A stretch of DNA of 42,615 nt from Candidatus Eremiobacterota bacterium (GCA_019235885.1 JAFAKB010000089.1:1-42615); one strand, 5' to 3'. Shown: positions 33,072-41,616, numbered from the stretch's first letter. Notes: generated by a model from the sequence alone, not told the origin. Made by a program: numbers and translations.

Positions 33072-34403
33072 TCATTCGTCCGGTTCGTCGACCGGGAGCG
33101 CGCGCGAGAACGCCGATTCGCCGGTGAGGGCCTGCAGCTCGAAGAGCTCGTCGAGCATTTTCGCGTGGGTCAGCGCCTCGGCGTGGTTCTCCGCGGCCTT
33201 GTCGCGGATGCGAACGATCGCGCTGTGCAGCAGCTTCGAGACGATCGTCCGCGAGGTCCCGGTGATGAGCGCGCGCTCGCGCTCGCCCAGGTTCGGGATG
33301 CGTGCGAAGAGGCGCTCCAGCTCGCCTTCGCGGATCGCTTCGGCCTTTTTCGTCAGCGACGCGATGACCGGGACCGCGACGCGTGACTGGTACCACTGCT
33401 GAAAGCGCTCGACGTGGCCGGCGATGATCTCCTCGACGAGCGGGATCGCTTCGCGCCGCTTCTCGAGCGTCACGTCGACGACGTTCTTGAGCCCGTCGAC
33501 GTCGACCAGCCCGACGCCCGGGATGCGCGTCACCTCGGGATCGACGTCGCGCGGGACCGCGATGTCGACGATGAACATCGGCCGCTGCGGCCGCGCGAGC
33601 ATCGCCTCCGCGACGTTCCCGGGCGTGACGACGAAGTGCGAGGCGCCGGTCGACGTCACGACGACGTCGGCCGCGGCGAGCGCGTTCACCAGCCCCGGCA
33701 TCTCCGCGGTGCGCGCGATCCCGCGCAGCTCGTCGGCGACTTGCAGCGCGCGCTTGTGCGAGCGGTTCAGCAGGACGATCTCGCCGGCGCCGTCGGCTTT
33801 CAAACGCCGTGCGGCGAGCGCGCCCATCTTGCCGGCGCCGATCACCAGCACGCTCTTCCCCGAGAGGTCGCCGACGTGGTCGTGCGCGCACGCGACGGCG
33901 GCCGTCGCGATCGAGACGGAGTCGCCGCCGATCGCGGTGTGCGTGCGCGCCGCCTTGCCGGCTTCGAGCGCTTCGCGGAACAGCTTGTTGAGCGTCTTGC
34001 CGAGCGAGCGCGCGCGCTGCGCCTGCACGAACGCGTCCTTGACCTGTCCGAGGATCTCGGCTTCGCCGATCAGCATCGAGTCGAGCCCGGTGGCGACCCG
34101 AATGAGGTGGTCGATCGCCTGCGTCCCCAGCAGCGTGTACATGTACGAGTCCATGTCCGAGACGTCGCCGTGCCGGAAGTTGCCGAGGAACGACTTCACC
34201 TGCCCCACGCCGATCTCGTAGTCCTCGAGCTCGGCGTAGATCTCGAGCCGCCCGCAGGTCTGCAGCATCAGCGCTTCGCGAACCGCTTCGTAGTCGCGCA
34301 GCGCGATCAGCGCCTCGCCCATCTTGTGCGGCGGAAACGCATGGCGCTCGCGCACTTCGACGGGTGCGGTGTGGTGCGAGAGACCCAGGCAGACTAGCGG
34401 CAT
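33072..34403 (-). CDS. hemA: Glutamyl-tRNA reductase
   Basis: First committed enzyme of the C5 tetrapyrrole pathway: reduces glutamyl-tRNA(Glu) to glutamate-1-semialdehyde with NADPH. It has 443 aa. The catalytic cysteine is Cys50 in LQTCGRLEIY; most members have TCNR, so Asn is replaced by Gly here. Other signatures are GLSHHTAPVEVRER at the N-terminus, GLDSMLIGEAEILGQVKDA, the NADPH site VLVIGAGKMGALAARRL and FIVDIAVPRDVDPE. The C-terminal dimerisation helices are present. The start ATG overlaps the end of hemL by 10 nt, coupling the two enzymes that act in sequence (HemA then HemL). Confidence 0.96.
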   Translation of the reverse strand: MPLVCLGLSHHTAPVEVRERHAFPPHKMGEALIALRDYEAVREALMLQTCGRLEIYAELEDYEIGVGQVKSFLGNFRHGDVSDMDSYMYTLLGTQAIDHLIRVATGLDSMLIGEAEILGQVKDAFVQAQRARSLGKTLNKLFREALEAGKAARTHTAIGGDSVSIATAAVACAHDHVGDLSGKSVLVIGAGKMGALAARRLKADGAGEIVLLNRSHKRALQVADELRGIARTAEMPGLVNALAAADVVVTSTGASHFVVTPGNVAEAMLARPQRPMFIVDIAVPRDVDPEVTRIPGVGLVDVDGLKNVVDVTLEKRREAIPLVEEIIAGHVERFQQWYQSRVAVPVIASLTKKAEAIREGELERLFARIPNLGERERALITGTSRTIVSKLLHSAIVRIRDKAAENHAEALTHAKMLDELFELQALTGESAFSRALPVDEPDE

Positions 34404-35686
34404 GCATACACCTCGGCGAGCGCGTCGTCCGCAGCTTCGACGGTGCGGTCCACGTCCGCCTCGGTATGGGCCAGCGAAACGAAGCCGGCCTCGAATTGCG
34501 AGGGCGCGAAGTAGAACCCGCGGTCGAGCATGGCGTGGAAGAAGCGCGCGTACAGCGCCGTGTCCGAGCGCTTCGCGCCGGCGAGATCGTGGACTGGGCC
34601 GTCGGCGAAGAAGAAGCCGAACATCGAGCCGGCCGTGGCCAGCGTGTGCGGGACCTCGCGGCGGCGGAAGACCTGGCTCATGCCGTCGGTAAGACGCCGC
34701 GCAAGCGCTTCGAGATGCGCATAGACGTCTTCACCGAGCAGCCGCAGGGTCGCGATCCCGGCTGCCATCGCGAGCGGGTTCCCGGAGAGCGTCCCGGCCT
34801 GGAAGACGTCGCCGTCCGGGGTCAGCCGGTCCATGATCGCCGCCGTCCCGCCGAACGCCCCGACCGGAAGGCCGCCGCCGATCACCTTGCCGAGCGTGGT
34901 GAGGTCGGGCAGGACGCCCTCGCGCGCCTGCACGCCACCGCGGGCGACGCGAAAGCCCGTCATCACCTCGTCGAAGACCAGCAGCGCGCCGTGCTCGCGC
35001 GTGAGCTCGCGCAGCGCGTGCAAGAAGCCGGGAACCGGCAGCACGAGTCCCATGTTCCCGACGTACGGCTCGACGATCACGGCCGCGATCTGCCCGGGAT
35101 TGTGCTCGAACGCGGCGCGCACGGCGAGCGCGTCGTTGTACGGCACCACCAGCGTGTCGCGCGCGGTCCCGGCCGGCACGCCCTTCGAGTTCGGGACGCC
35201 CATCGTCAGCGCGCTCGAGCCCGCCGCGATCAGGAACGGGTCCGCCGAGCCGTGGTAGCAGCCTTCGAACTTGACGATCTTGTCGCGCCCCGTCACCCCG
35301 CGCGCGAGCCGGATCGCGTTCGCCGTCGCCTCGGTCCCCGACGAGCAGAACCGCACCTTCTCGACCGACGGCACCGCGCCCACGATCAACGCCGCAAGCT
35401 CGGTCTCGTACTCGGTCGGCGTGCCGTACGAGCTGCCGCGCGCGGCGGCGTCTTGCAGCGCCGCGACGACCTGCGGGTGCGCGTGCCCCGCGATCATCGG
35501 GCCCCACGAGAGGACGTAGTCGAGATAGCGGTTTCCGTCGACGTCGGTCAGGTACGCGCCGTGCGCCTCGCGCACGAAGACCGGCGTCCCGCCGACCGCC
35601 TTGAACGCGCGCACCGTCGAGTTCACGCCGCCGGGGATCACGCGCTTCGCCGCGGCGAACGCATTTTCGGAGCCGGCTCGTATCAT
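34394..35686 (-). CDS. hemL: Glutamate-1-semialdehyde 2,1-aminomutase
   Basis: PLP enzyme converting glutamate-1-semialdehyde to 5-aminolevulinate. The 430-aa length is typical. Signatures: RVIPGGVNSTVRAFKAVGG, YVLSWGPMIAGHAHP, VRFCSSGTEATANAIRLARG, FEGCYHGSADPFL, FDEVMTGFRVARGG and the PLP lysine in TTLGKVIGGGLPVGAFGG. The ATG overlaps the mobA stop as ATGA, and its own stop lies inside the start of hemA. HemL and HemA form a channelled pair in characterised bacteria, which fits the coupling seen here. Confidence 0.96.
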   Translation of the reverse strand: MIRAGSENAFAAAKRVIPGGVNSTVRAFKAVGGTPVFVREAHGAYLTDVDGNRYLDYVLSWGPMIAGHAHPQVVAALQDAAARGSSYGTPTEYETELAALIVGAVPSVEKVRFCSSGTEATANAIRLARGVTGRDKIVKFEGCYHGSADPFLIAAGSSALTMGVPNSKGVPAGTARDTLVVPYNDALAVRAAFEHNPGQIAAVIVEPYVGNMGLVLPVPGFLHALRELTREHGALLVFDEVMTGFRVARGGVQAREGVLPDLTTLGKVIGGGLPVGAFGGTAAIMDRLTPDGDVFQAGTLSGNPLAMAAGIATLRLLGEDVYAHLEALARRLTDGMSQVFRRREVPHTLATAGSMFGFFFADGPVHDLAGAKRSDTALYARFFHAMLDRGFYFAPSQFEAGFVSLAHTEADVDRTVEAADDALAEVYACR

Positions 35687-36276
35687 GCGAGCGTTTCGCG
35701 GATCTTCGCGTAATCGGCCGGCGTGTTGACGTTCGCGAACGCGACCTCGTCCCTCACCGGAACGAAGCGCGTGCGCAAGCGGTCGATCACCAGCCGCAAG
35801 GTACCCTCGCCGCCGAGCAGCACCGGCATCCCCTCGCGCACGAACGCTGCGCGCCGGTAGAGCGCCGCGAGCGGCTCGATGCGTTTCGTCTCCTCGTGCA
35901 TCGGAACGATCGCGTCGTACTCCGGCGCCAGGTGCGTCTCGAGCCGGTCGATGAACGCCGTGTCGACCAGCGGCGCGTCGCCCGCGACCGCGAACACCCA
36001 TTCCGCCTTCATCTCGCTCAGGGTGGAAATCAAACCGGAGAGCGGCCCGCGCAGCGGCCAGCGGTCGACGACCTGCGGCGCCCCGACGTGCGCGGCGATC
36101 GCGTCCGGCAGCGGTCCCTTGGTGGACAGCCACGTCTCGCGCCCCGGCGAGACGTTGCGGTAGACGCGCACCAGCATCGGCACGTCGCCGACCGCGAGCG
36201 CGAGCTTTCCGGGCAGCCGCGTCGCTTCGCCGCCGGCCAGAATGCACACCGCACTGCGGCGCTGGGTCGGTTTCAC
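35683..36276 (-). CDS. mobA: Molybdenum cofactor guanylyltransferase-like protein
   Basis: A 197-aa nucleotidyltransferase of the MobA family (NTP_transf_3), which attaches GMP to molybdopterin to make the bis-MGD cofactor. The N-terminal nucleotide loop reads CILAGGEATRLPGKLAL (consensus LAGGxSxRMGxDK), followed by VVDRWPLRGPLSGLISTL and the metal Asp in VFAVAGDAPLVD. The loop lacks the usual Gly-x-Asp, so another nucleotidyl acceptor is possible. The GTG at 36276 was chosen because GGAG is 4 nt upstream and homology starts soon after; a start at 36327 would read through the 32-bp repeat. It sits between hemB and hemL in a tetrapyrrole operon and overlaps hemL by 4 nt. Confidence 0.83.
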   Translation of the reverse strand: MKPTQRRSAVCILAGGEATRLPGKLALAVGDVPMLVRVYRNVSPGRETWLSTKGPLPDAIAAHVGAPQVVDRWPLRGPLSGLISTLSEMKAEWVFAVAGDAPLVDTAFIDRLETHLAPEYDAIVPMHEETKRIEPLAALYRRAAFVREGMPVLLGGEGTLRLVIDRLRTRFVPVRDEVAFANVNTPADYAKIRETLA

Positions 36277-36306
36277 GGCGCTCCGCCCCAGGCTCCGCGC
36301 CCCCCA
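36275..36306 (-). repeat. 32-bp repeat, copy 2 (just upstream of mobA)
   Basis: Same element as 33026-33057 with two differences. It ends at the mobA start codon and supplies the GGAG used as its Shine-Dalgarno. It lies in the 106-nt hemB-mobA spacer, the only long gap in the operon. Confidence 0.75.
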
Positions 36307-36382
36307 CGCTGCGCGCGGGGCCCCCACGATAGACCTCGCAACAACGTGACGGCGGTTTCTCGATTCCTCTGTGCTCGGTCCA

Positions 36383-37405
36383 TCACCGTTGTCTCGTGAG
36401 ATAGTCTTTGGCGAAGTAGGTGATGATGACGTCGGCGCCGGCGCGCACCATCGCGGTGAGCGTCTCGTCGACTGCGCGCGCTTCGTCGATCCAGCCGCGC
36501 TCCGCGGCCGCTTTGAGCATCGCGTACTCGCCGCTGACGTGGTACACCGCGACCGGGAGGTCGGTGATCTCGCGCACCGCGCGCACGACGTCGAGATACG
36601 CCATCGCCGGCTTGACCATCACCACGTCGGCGCCTTCCTCGACGTCGAGCCGCACTTCTTTGAGCGCCTCACGCACGTTGGCCGGATCCATCTGGTAGGT
36701 GCGCCGGTCGCCGAACGACGGCGTCGACTCGGCGGCTTCGCGGAACGGGCCGTAGAACGCCGACGCGTACTTCGCCGCGTACGACATGATCGCGGTCTTG
36801 CTGAACCCTTCGCCGTCGAGCGCGCGGCGAATCGCGGCGACCCGGCCGTCCATCATGTCGGAGGGCGCGACGACGTCGACGCCGGCGCGCGCGTAGCTCA
36901 GCGCGGTCTTCGCGAGCACCTCGAGCGTCAGATCGTTGTCGACGTCGCCGGCGGGATCCAGAATTCCGCAGTGGCCGTGGTCGGTGTACTCGCAGTTGCA
37001 CAAGTCCGCGATCACCAGCAGGTGCGGGAGCGCGTCCTTGATCGCGCCCGCCGCGCGCTGCACGACGCCGCTCGGGTCGTAGTTGATCGTCGCGTACGGG
37101 TCTTTGCGCGCGGTCTCAGGGATGCCGAACAGCAGGACCGCGCGCACGCCGGCAGCGTCGAGCTCGCGGCACTCGCGCACGAGCGTGTCGACCGACCAGC
37201 GCGAGACGCCGGGCATCGAGCCGATCGGCTGCACGACCCCTTCGCCTTCCACCACGAACAGCGGCTGCACGAGCCCGTCGCGGTTGACGCGCGTCTCGCG
37301 CACCAGCGCGCGCATCCCGGCGCTGCCGCGCAGCCGGCGCGGCCGCGCGATCAGCTCGGCACCTTGAACCCGTCGAAGCGTCTCCTCCGCCTGCCGAAGG
37401 GTCAT
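36383..37405 (-). CDS. hemB: Delta-aminolevulinic acid dehydratase (porphobilinogen synthase)
   Basis: Condenses two 5-aminolevulinates to porphobilinogen. It has 340 aa. Signatures: QPLFVVEGEGVVQPIGSMPGVSRWSVD, ADLCNCEYTDHGHCGIL with the cysteines of a zinc-type active site, VAPSDMMDGRVAAIR, first active-site lysine in SYAAKYASAFYGPFR and second in ADVVMVKPAMAYLD. The presence of the three-Cys cluster indicates the zinc-dependent rather than the magnesium-only class. The ATG overlaps the TGA of the upstream sirC-hemC fusion gene as ATGA. Confidence 0.97.
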   Translation of the reverse strand: MTLRQAEETLRRVQGAELIARPRRLRGSAGMRALVRETRVNRDGLVQPLFVVEGEGVVQPIGSMPGVSRWSVDTLVRECRELDAAGVRAVLLFGIPETARKDPYATINYDPSGVVQRAAGAIKDALPHLLVIADLCNCEYTDHGHCGILDPAGDVDNDLTLEVLAKTALSYARAGVDVVAPSDMMDGRVAAIRRALDGEGFSKTAIMSYAAKYASAFYGPFREAAESTPSFGDRRTYQMDPANVREALKEVRLDVEEGADVVMVKPAMAYLDVVRAVREITDLPVAVYHVSGEYAMLKAAAERGWIDEARAVDETLTAMVRAGADVIITYFAKDYLTRQR

Positions 37406-39327
37406 GATCCGTTCTCCAAGACGAAACGCGTCACGCTCTGCACGAATGCTCCAACTTCGGCGGCGGGTGCGACGACGTCGGGCGGCCAGCCGTGCGCCCC
37501 CGCCGTCTCCGACGAGGACGGGCCCATCGCCGCGACGAGGGGCCGGTGACCGCGCGCCCGCAGCCCGCCCAGGTATTCGGCGACCGCGCCGACCGATCCC
37601 GACGAGGGGAACAGGATCACGGCCGGGACTCGTCCGGCGAGCGCCGCCGCCGCCGCCGCGCTGTCCGGCGCCTCGACGACCTCCGCGCCCGCGTCGCGCA
37701 GCGCCGGGGCGATCCGGCTTGGCCGGTCCTGCGTCCGCGGCAGCAGGAAGACCCGGCCGCTCAGCGGCCCGCCGCCGAGCAGCGCGACCGCGCCCGCGGC
37801 GAGCAGCTCGTGCGCGAGCTCGACCCCGACCGCTTCGGCCGACCCCAGGTCGCCCTCGGCGACGGCCGCCTCGCGCGAGGAGCGCAGCACCTGGCCTCCG
37901 TCCGGCGCGGCGACGGCGCCGACGACCCGGAGGCGACCGCCGGCCCACCTGGCATGGCACCCGATCGGGGCCTGACATCCGCCGCGCAGCGTGCGCAGGA
38001 ACGCGCGCTCCGCGCGCACCGCGAGCGAGGTGGGCGGGTCGGTGAGGATCGCGTCGAGCCGGGCCGCAAGGGGGTCGCCGGCCCGCGTCTCGACCGCGAG
38101 CGCGCCCTGCCCGACCGCCGGGGTGAGCTGGTGCGGCTCGAACGGCACGGTGTGCGCCGCCCGCAGGCCGAGCCGGTTCAGCCCGGCGCAAGCCAGCACC
38201 AGCGCCTCGTACTGCCCTTCGCGCAGCTTGCGCAGCCGGGTGTCGACGTTGCCCCGGACATCGTCGTAGACGAGGTCGCCCCGCAGCGCGCGTAGCTGCG
38301 CCCGCCGCCGCGGCGAGGACGTTCCGACCCGCGCTCCGGCCGGCAGCCGGTCGAACGAGGCGAAGCGCTCCGAGCAAAAAGCATCGCGCGCGTCCTCGCG
38401 CGCGGTTATCGCCGCGAGCTCCATGTCCGGTGCGAGCGCGCTCGGCAGATCTTTGGCCGAGTGAACCGCGTAGTCGGCGCGCCGCTCGCGGAGCGCGAGC
38501 TCGAGCTCCTTGACGAAGACGTTGTCGGTCCCGATCGCGGCGATCGAGCGGTCCTGCACCGCGTCGCCGCGCGTCGTGACTTCCAAGACGGTGGAAGGGA
38601 GCCCGGCCCGTGCGAGGGCCGCCATCACGGCGCGGCTCTGCGTCATCGCGAGCCGGCTGGCGCGCGTCGCGCAGACCAGCGACCCCGTCTCGGACGGGAC
38701 GGCGCCGGCGAGCGTCTCCGCGGCGCGCTCGACCTCGTGCTCGACCGCGCCCGGCTGCATCGCCGCGAGCTCGTCGACGTCGCGCTCGGCGAAGTGCCGC
38801 ATCACCTCGGCGCGGCGTTCGGCCGGCACGACGACCCGGACGCGCTCGCGCAGCGCGCCGAGCGTCGCCGCGGCGCGCGCGTAGCGGGCGTCGAACTGCA
38901 GCGCCAGCTCGTCGCGGACGCGCTTGGTGAACGAGGGCGAGAGCCCGCCCGAGTCGACGCTGACCGTCAGCGGGCCGGAGCGGTGGACCGCCGGCGTCGC
39001 GAAGTCGCCCCGGCCGGCGTCGGAAGCGTCGTTCACCAGGACCCCGGCGGCGCGCGCCTCTTCGACGACCGCCGCGTTCACCGTGTCGTCGCCGGTCGCC
39101 GCGAAGGCGAGAAACGCGCCGGCCAAATCGCCCGCGGCATACGGACGCGGCAGCCATTCGATCGTCCCCGCCGCGGCGAGCTCGGCGAGCGGCACGCCGA
39201 GCGCCGGGCTGACCACGACGACCGCGGCCTCGGCGTCGAGCAGGCCGCGAACCTTGCGCTCGGCGACGGCGCCGCCGCCGACGACGAGTGCGCGCCGGCC
39301 GCGCACCGAGAGGGCGACGGGATACAC
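37402..39327 (-). CDS. hemC: Trifunctional-looking fusion: precorrin-2 dehydrogenase / porphobilinogen deaminase / one-lobed HemD
   Basis: A 641-aa fusion heading the tetrapyrrole operon. Residues 1-205: SirC/CysG N-terminal dehydrogenase, with the NAD motif ALVVGGGAVAERKVRGLL and NDASDAGRGDFATPAV. Residues 216-518: porphobilinogen deaminase, with ATRASRLAMTQS, catalytic Asp293 in VHSAKDLP, GTSSPRRRAQL, RGNVDTRLRKL and the cofactor-binding Cys451 in RGGCQAPIG. Residues 519-641: a HemD-like piece that starts like HemD (RVFLLPRTQDRP...ALRDAGAEVVEAP) and jumps to the HemD C-terminal part (VILFPSSGSVGAVAEYL, AAMGPSSSETAG), lacking the middle lobe. The GTG start has AGGAG only 2 nt upstream, an unusually close spacing. 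hemB overlaps by 4 nt. Confidence 0.93.
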   Translation of the reverse strand: MYPVALSVRGRRALVVGGGAVAERKVRGLLDAEAAVVVVSPALGVPLAELAAAGTIEWLPRPYAAGDLAGAFLAFAATGDDTVNAAVVEEARAAGVLVNDASDAGRGDFATPAVHRSGPLTVSVDSGGLSPSFTKRVRDELALQFDARYARAAATLGALRERVRVVVPAERRAEVMRHFAERDVDELAAMQPGAVEHEVERAAETLAGAVPSETGSLVCATRASRLAMTQSRAVMAALARAGLPSTVLEVTTRGDAVQDRSIAAIGTDNVFVKELELALRERRADYAVHSAKDLPSALAPDMELAAITAREDARDAFCSERFASFDRLPAGARVGTSSPRRRAQLRALRGDLVYDDVRGNVDTRLRKLREGQYEALVLACAGLNRLGLRAAHTVPFEPHQLTPAVGQGALAVETRAGDPLAARLDAILTDPPTSLAVRAERAFLRTLRGGCQAPIGCHARWAGGRLRVVGAVAAPDGGQVLRSSREAAVAEGDLGSAEAVGVELAHELLAAGAVALLGGGPLSGRVFLLPRTQDRPSRIAPALRDAGAEVVEAPDSAAAAAALAGRVPAVILFPSSGSVGAVAEYLGGLRARGHRPLVAAMGPSSSETAGAHGWPPDVVAPAAEVGAFVQSVTRFVLENGS

Positions 39328-39333
39328 AACTCC

Positions 39334-39339
39334 TATTCT
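39334..39339 (+). promoter_or_regulatory. Possible -10 box before the second GT39 gene
   Basis: TATTCT lies 8 nt before the ATG at 39348, in a GC-rich region and without a Shine-Dalgarno. It would again give a leaderless or nearly leaderless transcript. It overlaps the region upstream of the divergent hemC fusion gene. Confidence 0.3.
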
Positions 39340-39347
39340 TCCAGCAG

Positions 39348-41006
39348 ATGCGATCCGTCCCCGCGCGCGCGGCGCTCCTGGGCGCGCTCTTTGCCGCGCT
39401 CGTCACCCTGCCGGGGCTCGGCATCGGCACGCTCTGGGACAACAGCGAGACCGCCTACGGTGAGGTCGCTCGCGAAGTCGTGCTGACGCACGACTGGATC
39501 GTGATGCACCTCAACGGCCAGCCGTGGTTCGTTCAGCCGCCGCTCTACTTCTGGATCGCCGCACTGTTCGCGAAGATGTTCGGCATCAGCACGTTCGCGC
39601 TGCGCTTGCCCTCGGCGCTCGCGACGATCGCGATGGGCGGAACGGTCGGCTACGCGACGGCGCGGATAGCCGGCGAGCGCGCCGGAATGGTCGCCGCGAT
39701 CGTGCTTTCGACGAGCTTGATGCAGGCGATCGTCGGCCGGCTCGCGATCATGGACGCGCTGCTCGACTTCACGATCGCGGCGGCCGTGCTGTGGTGGTAC
39801 CGCGCGTTCGAGCCGTCCGGCAGCCCGCGCCGGCGCGACACCGCATTCGTCTGCGGCGCGCTCGCGCTGGCGGTCGGAACGCTGGCGAAAGGCCCCGTTG
39901 CGCCGGTGATCACCGCGCTCGTCGTCGGCGCGTGGGCGCTGTGGGAACGGCGCGCGGGACGGCTCGCCGCGCCGCGCCGCCGCGCGCTCGTCCTCGCGCT
40001 GCTCGCATATCTCGCGGTGACGCTGCCGTGGTTCGTCGCGCTCGCAGTGCGCGTCGGCCCCGGCGCGATCGCCGAGCTGATCGGGCACTACACCTTCGGC
40101 CGCTACACCGGCGTGATCGAGAACCAGACCGGACCGCTATGGTACTACGTGCCGGTCGTGATCCTCGGCTTTTTCCCGTGGATCGCGTTCGTTCCGGTCG
40201 CCGCGGTCGCGGCCTGGCGCGAAGCGCGCGGTCCGGACGGTGGTTTCGCGCGGCTCGCGCTCGTGTGGACCGCCGTGCCGTTCCTGTTCTTCACCTTCGC
40301 CAGCACGAAGCTGCCGAACTACGTCGCGATGGTGCTGCCCGCGCTCGCGATCCTGGTCGCGCTGTGGTTCGAGCGCGTGCGCGCCGGCGCCGATCGCCGC
40401 GCGGCGATCATCTCGGCGCTCACGATCCCGGTGTTCGTCGGCGCGGTCGCGTTCGCGATCGACCGCTTCTCGCGCTCCAACCGGCTCGACGTCGACGTCG
40501 CGGCGGTGAACCATCAGCTGGTCTTCCTCGGCGTCGCGATGCTGCTCGGCTCGCTGCTGACCGTCGTCGCAATCGCGCGCCGCGCGACCGCGTCGTGGTC
40601 GCCGTACGTCCTGGCGCTGACGAGCGGCGCGCTGGTGCTGTTCATCGCGCTCGTCGCCGAGCCGGTCGCCGAGCCGCTCAAGCCGATCCCGCCGATCGCG
40701 CGCGCGATCGACGCGACGCGCAAGCCGGGCGACACGATCGCGATCGGCGGCGTGAGCGGCGGCAACGGCTTGATCTTCTACACCGCCCCGCCGGTGCACG
40801 ACTTCAAGAACAACGCGGGCTTCGTTGAAACCGTCTGTGACAACCCCGAGGCGTGGGTGGTGACGCGCCCGCAGGACGCGCAGCGCCTGGCCGAGCTCGC
40901 GCGCGCGCTCCACCACACCGCGGAAGTCGTGATGCGAACGCCCTCGCCCCAGCACCCCCGCGCCGCGCTGATCCACGTCACCGGCCCGCTCTGCCCCCGC
41001 AACTGA
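39348..41006 (+). CDS. GT39/PMT-type membrane glycosyltransferase (ArnT-like)
   Basis: A 552-aa polytopic glycosyltransferase of the GT-C fold. The first periplasmic loop has LWDNSETAYGEVAREVVLTHDWIVMHLNGQPWFVQPPLYFW; the acidic residue near SETAYGE and the PPL(Y/W) segment are typical of ArnT/PMT_2 enzymes, which transfer sugars from polyprenyl phosphate to lipid A or other cell-surface acceptors. About eleven helices follow, then a periplasmic domain of about 110 residues with KPGDTIAIGGVSGGNGLIFYT. It is not close in sequence to the other GT39 protein at 9589. The gene is divergent from the tetrapyrrole operon with only 20 nt between start codons. Confidence 0.9.
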   Translation: MRSVPARAALLGALFAALVTLPGLGIGTLWDNSETAYGEVAREVVLTHDWIVMHLNGQPWFVQPPLYFWIAALFAKMFGISTFALRLPSALATIAMGGTVGYATARIAGERAGMVAAIVLSTSLMQAIVGRLAIMDALLDFTIAAAVLWWYRAFEPSGSPRRRDTAFVCGALALAVGTLAKGPVAPVITALVVGAWALWERRAGRLAAPRRRALVLALLAYLAVTLPWFVALAVRVGPGAIAELIGHYTFGRYTGVIENQTGPLWYYVPVVILGFFPWIAFVPVAAVAAWREARGPDGGFARLALVWTAVPFLFFTFASTKLPNYVAMVLPALAILVALWFERVRAGADRRAAIISALTIPVFVGAVAFAIDRFSRSNRLDVDVAAVNHQLVFLGVAMLLGSLLTVVAIARRATASWSPYVLALTSGALVLFIALVAEPVAEPLKPIPPIARAIDATRKPGDTIAIGGVSGGNGLIFYTAPPVHDFKNNAGFVETVCDNPEAWVVTRPQDAQRLAELARALHHTAEVVMRTPSPQHPRAALIHVTGPLCPRN

Positions 41007-41049
41007 GGAGTACTAAATTCAATTGACGAAAATCACATGAAGTTCGCTA

Positions 41050-41068
41050 CGCGCCACACGATGGCGCG
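41050..41068. other. Hairpin in the leader region of a small secreted protein gene
   Basis: CGCGCCA - CACGA - TGGCGCG gives a perfect 7-bp stem with a 5-nt loop, 27 nt before the ATG at 41096. It follows an A/T-rich patch with TTGACG (41020-41025) that could be a -35 element. There is no T-run, so a terminator is less likely than leader structure. Confidence 0.35.
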
Positions 41069-41095
41069 ATGACGGGCTGGCCTGGGAGGTGTGAA

Positions 41096-41608
41096 ATGCA
41101 ACGTACACGTTTTGCTGCCGCGCTGGCCGGTACGGCCGCGTTGTTCGCTGTGGTGGGCGCGGTCGGCGTCTCCGCGCAGACTACGATGGCGCCGACTCCG
41201 GCCTCGCCGGTCGGGCCTACTTCCGCGCCGTCCACGACGGCGACCTACGCCCCGATGTCGACGTCCTTGCCGGCAACGAAGCCCGGCCCCGCGATGCCGC
41301 CGACGGTGGGTCTCGCGCTCGACGCGCGGGCTCTGCGGGCGCGGCGCACCCCAACCGGATACACGCTCACCGGCCAAGCGCTGGTGCGGGACGCGTGCAC
41401 CGCGGCGCGCTTCGACCGGGTTCTCGGCACCATCTTTCCGCCGCAGTTCAACCTCGACCAGTTCCGGCGCCCCGGCACGCTGGGGCTGCTGTGCATTCAG
41501 CGCCTGACGTGGGTGACCGCGGCGCCGAAGAGTGTCGTGAGCGCCGCGCCGCCGCACTGGGTCACCGTGCGGACGCAGAAGGGTTTCCTGCGCGTCCCGG
41601 TCCGATAG
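41096..41608 (+). CDS. Small exported protein, function unknown
   Basis: A 170-aa protein with a clear signal peptide (QRTRFAAALAGTAALFAVVGAVGVSAQ) and then a Pro/Thr/Ser/Ala-rich stretch of about 50 residues. The C-terminal part (about 75-170) looks folded and has two cysteines (VRDACTAARFD and LGLLCIQRL) that could form a disulfide. I do not recognise the family. The ATG has GGGAGG 6 nt upstream. The next gene starts 8 nt after its stop, so the two are probably co-transcribed. Periplasmic or surface location is likely. Confidence 0.75.
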   Translation: MQRTRFAAALAGTAALFAVVGAVGVSAQTTMAPTPASPVGPTSAPSTTATYAPMSTSLPATKPGPAMPPTVGLALDARALRARRTPTGYTLTGQALVRDACTAARFDRVLGTIFPPQFNLDQFRRPGTLGLLCIQRLTWVTAAPKSVVSAAPPHWVTVRTQKGFLRVPVR

Positions 41609-41616
41609 CTGGCGAC

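Noticed and set aside
37406-39442. Upstream continuation of the hemB frame through the hemC fusion region
   Set aside because: The continuation is an Arg/Gly-rich shadow of the fusion gene; hemB begins at 37405 with an ATGA overlap.
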